This document shows positions 59,535 to 64,000 of a stretch of 64,000 nucleotides of DNA, piece after piece (positions within the stretch are counted from its first letter, which is position 1; each line of letters opens with the position of its first letter). Origin of the DNA: Centroberyx gerrardi (Eukaryota > Chordata > Actinopteri > Beryciformes > Berycidae). The position numbers were made by a program, and so were the translations under genes. A model generated the notes under the pieces. The model saw only the letters and a list, made by a program, of their open reading frames with translations. It was not told the origin of the DNA and ran no database searches. The stretch is taken from assembly GCF_048128805.1 (NCBI RefSeq), contig NC_136000.1, positions 19,509,946 through 19,573,945 on the forward strand. The letters run 5' to 3'.

Positions 59535-61595
59535 TTAAGACGGAGCTACTTCCTCCTTGACCACAGCAGCAAAAGTGTTCCATGCCCCACAAACTACATC
59601 CACCACACACATGTTGTTCTCCTTGAAGAACTCCACATGCTGCGGCTCATCGGAGCTCATTAAAGTCTTGTGTCCGAGCTGGCCGTATTCACCTGGAACA
59701 ATAATGCAAGGAAAGATAAGTCCAACCATAGACTGAAGTATATCTTTTCATTACTGATTCATGTGATTGGTGCTGGTGTTTGGAATATTTACAAGTTCTA
59801 TTTACAAAGTTAAAATACATTTGCAAGACAGAAAAAAAAAAATAAGGTGACTTTCAAATACAAACTCTTACCCCAGCCCCAAGTGTAGAGGTCACCTGTG
59901 GCTGAAATATAAAAGGAAATACAAAATAAAGATCACAATGACGTTGACTTGCCAGGAATGTACATCAATGTACACACATTGTAAGGGGAGATTTCTTACT
60001 TGTTACTGCAGCAGTATGTCGGGAGCCACAGCTGACTGCACGGATCTCACATGACTGAGTGATGTCCAGTAGGGCTGGGAATGCCTGGATGGATATGAAC
60101 ACGTCTTCATGTTCCTCTTCCTCCTGCGGCTCTTCGGATGTAGATTTGCTGGCATCTTGGCACAACGCTACTGTCGAGCACAGTTAATGTTTCACGTGGT
60201 TGTTGAACTATCAGTTACCTTAATCACCGCTTTAAACTGACACATCTGCCAGCAGCATTACTGGTCATCTGTATGAAATCCTATTCTTGTTCAATTTATT
60301 TCTTAAATTGTGCATATTTGGTATGGAATAGACTAACCTGGCTGTTGGCTCCTTTGCTGCTCTTTTCTCAGAGCCTGTGATGGAAGTCCAAGCTGGCCAC
60401 TCTCATTCCAGCCCCACATGTACAGATCCCCCCCAGCTGTGGACAAAAGTGTTTTTGAGGTCATTCTTAGCATCATTTGAGGGTATAACCCGCTGTGTTG
60501 CCCTCACGTCTCTATAAGATGCTTACCACTGATGGAGGCGGAGTGCCAGCCCCCAGTAGCTACAGAGCTCATAGGCATCCCCAACAGAGCCTCCACCGCC
60601 CGGGGTTCATCCTCAGAAGTGAGGCCTCCGTGCCCCAACTGACCATGGCTGTAAAATAAACACATGGCCTGTTAAAAATACACATTATAGGTGGTAGTCA
60701 AATCAAACCAAAACACAGATGTCTGAGTATTAACTTTACCTGCCCAGTCCCCAGGTGTACACAGCTCCAGCAGCACTGAGAAGGATGGCATGCTCTGCTC
60801 CCAGTGCTAGACTCACAGCTCTCAGCTGTGGTGACAGGGAGTGGTAGAAGGGAGGTTTTGTGTCTATGTACCCCCCAGGGACTAATGGGAGATTAAGAGT
60901 GGGCCCTAGAGTAGGAAAGCAACAAGGGAGTATAGTGTTGAAACACTGACATTTATCAACACATAATCCTGATAGTTGTCAAAGGAGATTAATACATACC
61001 ATTCTCTGACTGTGTTTTTATTTCCATGCTCCATATCCGTGTCTTCTCATTCTGCCCCTGGCTCCAGGTCTCAACTCTGTCTGGGAAAGCAAGGGTCAGG
61101 TGTCCTTCACTGATCTGAGCATCTCTGCACCCACGGCTCTCTGACACAGAGATGCCACAGCACTCACTGGGGACTCCTGCGCCAAAACCTGCTAAGCATA
61201 CACAGCCATCACCTGAAACAAAAAACAAATAATTATATTCACTTTTAGATATGCTTTCAATAATAGTTTGCATGTCTGTTACAAGCTCTGACACCCTGTG
61301 TAAACTCAATGCAGTCAGGACTTATTTGTTTATATAGTAGTAAAGTTGTGTTCTCTCTGGTAGACTCACCTTCTAAATGTAAAGATGCTCTTCGACTCCA
61401 GCTTGCTGCGATTCGGCTTCTCTTCCTGCAGATACTTTGTTTACAGCCAGTTCCCTCCTCAGATTCATCCACATGACTATTAATATCTGTTGGAATAATC
61501 ACTTTGACGTCTTCAACGGTGCTACCACTCTCTCGTCTTATTAATTTATCACGTATTTGTCCGAAGGCGTTGAAGCCAAATCCAAACCAGTTCAT
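59535..61595 (-). CDS. rccd1: RCC1 domain-containing protein 1
   Basis: Eight coding exons: 61,370-61,595; 61,000-61,212; 60,740-60,905; 60,527-60,648; 60,338-60,436; 60,000-60,170; 59,872-59,901; 59,535-59,692. The sum of 1,185 nt is in frame (394 aa; human RCCD1 is 376). The N-terminus [13 protein letters not shown] is the first RCC1-like strand set. Further propeller repeats show as [15 protein letters not shown]-type (residue AG.VYTWGLG then SHGQLGHG), [13 protein letters not shown] and [15 protein letters not shown]. Exon 7 is only 30 nt. Known role in mammals: partner of the JmjC protein KDM8, affecting H3K36 methylation and mitosis. Just upstream on the same strand is unc45a, as in human. 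Confidence 0.95.
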
Positions 61596-62453
61596 CGGAA
61601 CGACCTACCAGCTGGTTTCTCATGGAGATTCTGAGGCTGTTTTCAAGCAGTTGTTTTCAGCGCGTGCAACGCAGTTGTCCGTAAAGTTTAAACACTCGTG
61701 AACACAGCGGAAAGGATTGCGCATGCGCCACTGCGTTGCTGCAAATGACAGCTCCGTAAAGATGGGTGTGCTCAGTAAGGACAATATTCAGCAGCCACAG
61801 TGGTTTTATTCTTATGCTGATGTTTGAAGTCTAATTTACAAACAATAAAAGACTTGAAATGTAGTGATGTAATAATTAAAAAAAATAAAAGAATAAAAGG
61901 ACACACAACATAAATAGTCCAAGTTATGTGAATGAAATGGTTTTGTGATAGAGCAAAAATCATAATACAAGAAGGTAAATAAAAAAGTAGGGCGTGCAAA
62001 GGAATGGTATTTTTAGGGAAAGAAGGATACAAATAAACAGAATGCTTGCAAAGTTCAAGGAATAACCATCTTCAGTAAAGAATGTATAAAGTACTTGGTC
62101 TCCAAGTTGAGTGATACACTCTTGCTTGATGTGGATTAACGTGCCTCTAATATAGATAAGTACAGTCAATGACAGCAAGTCAAAGCACATTGATTACATA
62201 ACTGTTCTGTCAGAATATGCTGGTTTTCCATAACCACTTTTCAATAAATTCCTCATGAAAATTCAGCTCCTCTGCTTTTCAGGGTTTTTGGTATAATGAT
62301 GTAAAACACAAACATTTCAGAATAAACAGCTTGTACACATCCAAACCAAAACTGATTTCTGGTAAAGGGGAAATGATTTCACTGGTCCCAAGTTTCTAGA
62401 AGTACTTCTACACTCCAATCAGGCGTATCCACACACTGCTACACGGTCCTCAC
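61596..62453. other. rccd1 5' flank and unc45a 3' UTR
   Basis: The interval is AT-rich in the unc45a-proximal part, consistent with its 3' UTR. A minus-strand AATAAA reads as tttatt at 61,805-61,810. The GC-richer 61,690-61,760 portion (gcgcatgcgc) resembles a small NRF1-type promoter motif for rccd1. No other gene is seen. Confidence 0.5.
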
Positions 62454-64000
62454 TCAGGGCTCGGTTCCTTTTCCCATGTCCTTTCCCTCCCTGCTCTTGA
62501 TGATGCCATACTCCATGGCCTGGTCCAGACAGTGCTGGGCTACCTTGGAGACCGGGCCCGACGCTGCCTCTCCTCCCTTCGCCAGGACAGAGAGAATCTC
62601 CAGAGCCTCACTCTCCATGAGCGTCTCAGCCAGACTCTTCTCTGCCTGCATCAAGTTCTGAACGATGACCACCCCGCGATGCCTTAAGTCCACTATTTCA
62701 CTAAGCAGAAGGGCCTGCAGGATCTCCAGCCAGTGGCTCGTCTGAAAAGAGAATGCAAACAAACTTAAAAAAGGGAATCATGCGGGCCTAAATGGAATCA
62801 AGAATCGCTGTTGTATCTGTGAGAGCGCTGCAAACATGTGAGTGTGGGATGATGGAGGTGTAGGGAGAGTGTGCTTACTGTCCCAGGGACGCGGGCGCAC
62901 AGCTCCGGCTGCTCGGCGGTCAGCATGGCCAGAGTCCCTGCAGCAGCTTTCCGCAGCCGCTCATCCTCCTCTCCGCTGTAGAGCACCAGCAGCTTCAGAC
63001 GATCACTCCCTGTGGCCAGATACAGCTCCTGCACCTGAACACCAAGCAAAGGCCCACTGACGTTAGTTTGTTTATATTAATTAATAACTTTTAATAACGT
63101 GAATTTATATAGCACTTTCTAAAAATGGTTTACAAAGTGCTTTACAGACCAGAAATCAAAATCAAACAAGATGCAGTGGCAATAAAACAACAGTAAATAG
63201 AAGCAATGACAACTGTAAGAACAGTAAAAGAAGAAACAAGTAAAAGAAGAAAACAGTGGTAATAAAACAATAGTAAATAAATAAATAAATAAATAAAATG
63301 TTAACTTTGCTATAGCTTTGTGTCACAGAATTTACTTTACTTACCTCTGTGCTCAGAACCATGTTGCACATGCACTCTGTGGCAGCCGCTCGGACCAAGT
63401 CGTGCTCCTCAAACATGTAGCCTTCGATTTTTGCTACGGCCTTCTCCTTTATGATCTTTTGTCTGTGAAACAATTTACTCCATCAATTAAAAAGCAGGTA
63501 CTCTAAACATTTATATCAAAATTGTGTTGTTGGGGAACAGAATCCATGAGGAATCAATGACTTACAAATACTTAAAAACAAATAAATAAATAAGACCTCA
63601 GGATTTTTAGAAGCCCATTATACTGATCACAAATTTTCAAATTTTCAGGACAGTAAAAATGTTTTCACAGCATTTTGGCTTTTGAGAAACCAAACCAGGA
63701 TCCTGTTAGTATTTTTTTATGCAAATCAATGGGGAATGAAACTTCTCTCGCCTCTCAAAATACATTCATAAGACAGCTGCACCTTCCTTTTAGGGCAGTA
63801 ATGTTGCAAGAAGAGTATAACCAAAGAATTAAAATGAGGTTCTAGTTTATGCAGTTAATTCTATACATGTATACACTATAATCAAGTATGTATTTCTGTA
63901 TCATGTTCCTATCACACTTGACTATGTGAATTGTACATCTATTCTTAGGAGAGACTTCCCCCTAGTGGCCGACCTGAGTCTCTCGCTGATGCCAGCCAGG
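62454..64000 (-). CDS. unc45a: Unc-45 myosin chaperone A, C-terminal exons (partial)
   Basis: Four exons are visible: 63,975-64,000 (cut by the window edge), 63,345-63,462, 62,879-63,034 and the last, 62,454-62,741, which carries the stop. Phases agree, and the joined protein runs without a break from [11 protein letters not shown] through [41 protein letters not shown] and [15 protein letters not shown] to [20 protein letters not shown]. This is the end of the UCS domain, which folds myosin heads, and its armadillo-like repeats. UNC45A is the general-tissue form and also an HSP90 co-chaperone; the UCS part binds myosin. The N-terminal TPR part lies outside the window. An interspersed repeat sits in the intron at 63,080-63,290. 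Confidence 0.95.
63080..63290. repeat. Dispersed repeat fragment in an unc45a intron
   Basis: The segment with gtgaatttatatagcacttt, ctaaaaatggtttacaaagt and gctttacagaccag is a frequent teleost interspersed repeat, followed by (taaa)n near 63,277. Confidence 0.6.

Noticed and set aside
1-64000. CRISPR arrays, operons, bacterial-type promoters and tRNA genes
   Set aside because: No spaced identical direct repeats, no cloverleaf and no Pol III gene of normal form were found; the window is vertebrate and the repeats are microsatellites and transposons.

Overview
The window is vertebrate nuclear DNA, almost certainly from a ray-finned fish. Every coding gene is split by short GT-AG introns. Dinucleotide microsatellites are abundant, and the transposon debris (an L2-type LINE, hAT-like miniature elements, SINE/LINE tails) is of the kind common in teleosts. 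The gene set (miR-9, rhcg, gdpgp1, cib1, rccd1, unc45a) corresponds to genes that lie together on human 15q26.1, so this looks like a conserved syntenic block. The synteny statement rests on memory and was not searched.

Layout. Positions 1-13,700: a plus-strand, apparently non-coding host transcript with a GC-rich promoter near 1.95-2.2 kb, four candidate exons and a poly(A) signal at 13,658. A complete pre-miR-9 hairpin lies inside its second exon at about 4,235-4,320. Positions 13,700-25,590: a gene-free interval with three islands dense in nuclear-receptor half-sites, several microsatellites, and miniature transposons including one hAT-like copy with a perfect 8-bp target duplication. Positions 25,593-33,784 (minus): an 11-exon Rh-family ammonia channel, rhcg, whose assembled exons give an uninterrupted 485-aa reading frame. 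Positions about 34,380-39,313: one decayed L2-clade LINE. Positions 39,314-43,625: intergenic. Positions 43,626-44,723 (minus): gdpgp1 in one coding exon. Positions 45,627-48,327: a 2.7-kb structure bounded by inverted repeats of about 275 bp and holding an unrecognised 207-codon ORF. Positions 48,652-56,673 (plus): a free-standing gene made of titin-type Ig and fibronectin-III domains. Positions 57,487-59,139 (plus): cib1 in seven exons. Positions 59,535-61,595 (minus): rccd1 in eight exons. Positions 62,454-64,000 (minus): the last four exons of unc45a, cut by the window edge.

The most unusual content is the titin-like gene. Its spliced product (2,143 aa) is 21 domains long, in the order Ig-FFF-Ig-FFF-Ig-FF-Ig-FFF-Ig-FFF-Ig-F (F = fibronectin III). 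That is one complete 11-domain super-repeat of the titin A-band C-zone type plus ten domains of a second one. It has its own start exon, stop codon and poly(A) signal, and lacks the kinase, Z-disc, PEVK and M-line parts of titin. It sits between gdpgp1 and cib1, which are divergent neighbours in mammals. Around it, 12 kb of extra DNA, including the inverted-repeat element, separates that pair.

The ordinary genes serve separate roles: neural microRNA (miR-9), ammonia transport (rhcg), nucleotide-sugar quality control (gdpgp1), calcium sensing (cib1), chromatin/mitosis (rccd1) and myosin folding (unc45a). They share a neighbourhood, not a pathway. Conservation, expression and copy number could not be tested here, and the regulatory-element calls are the weakest part of the annotation.
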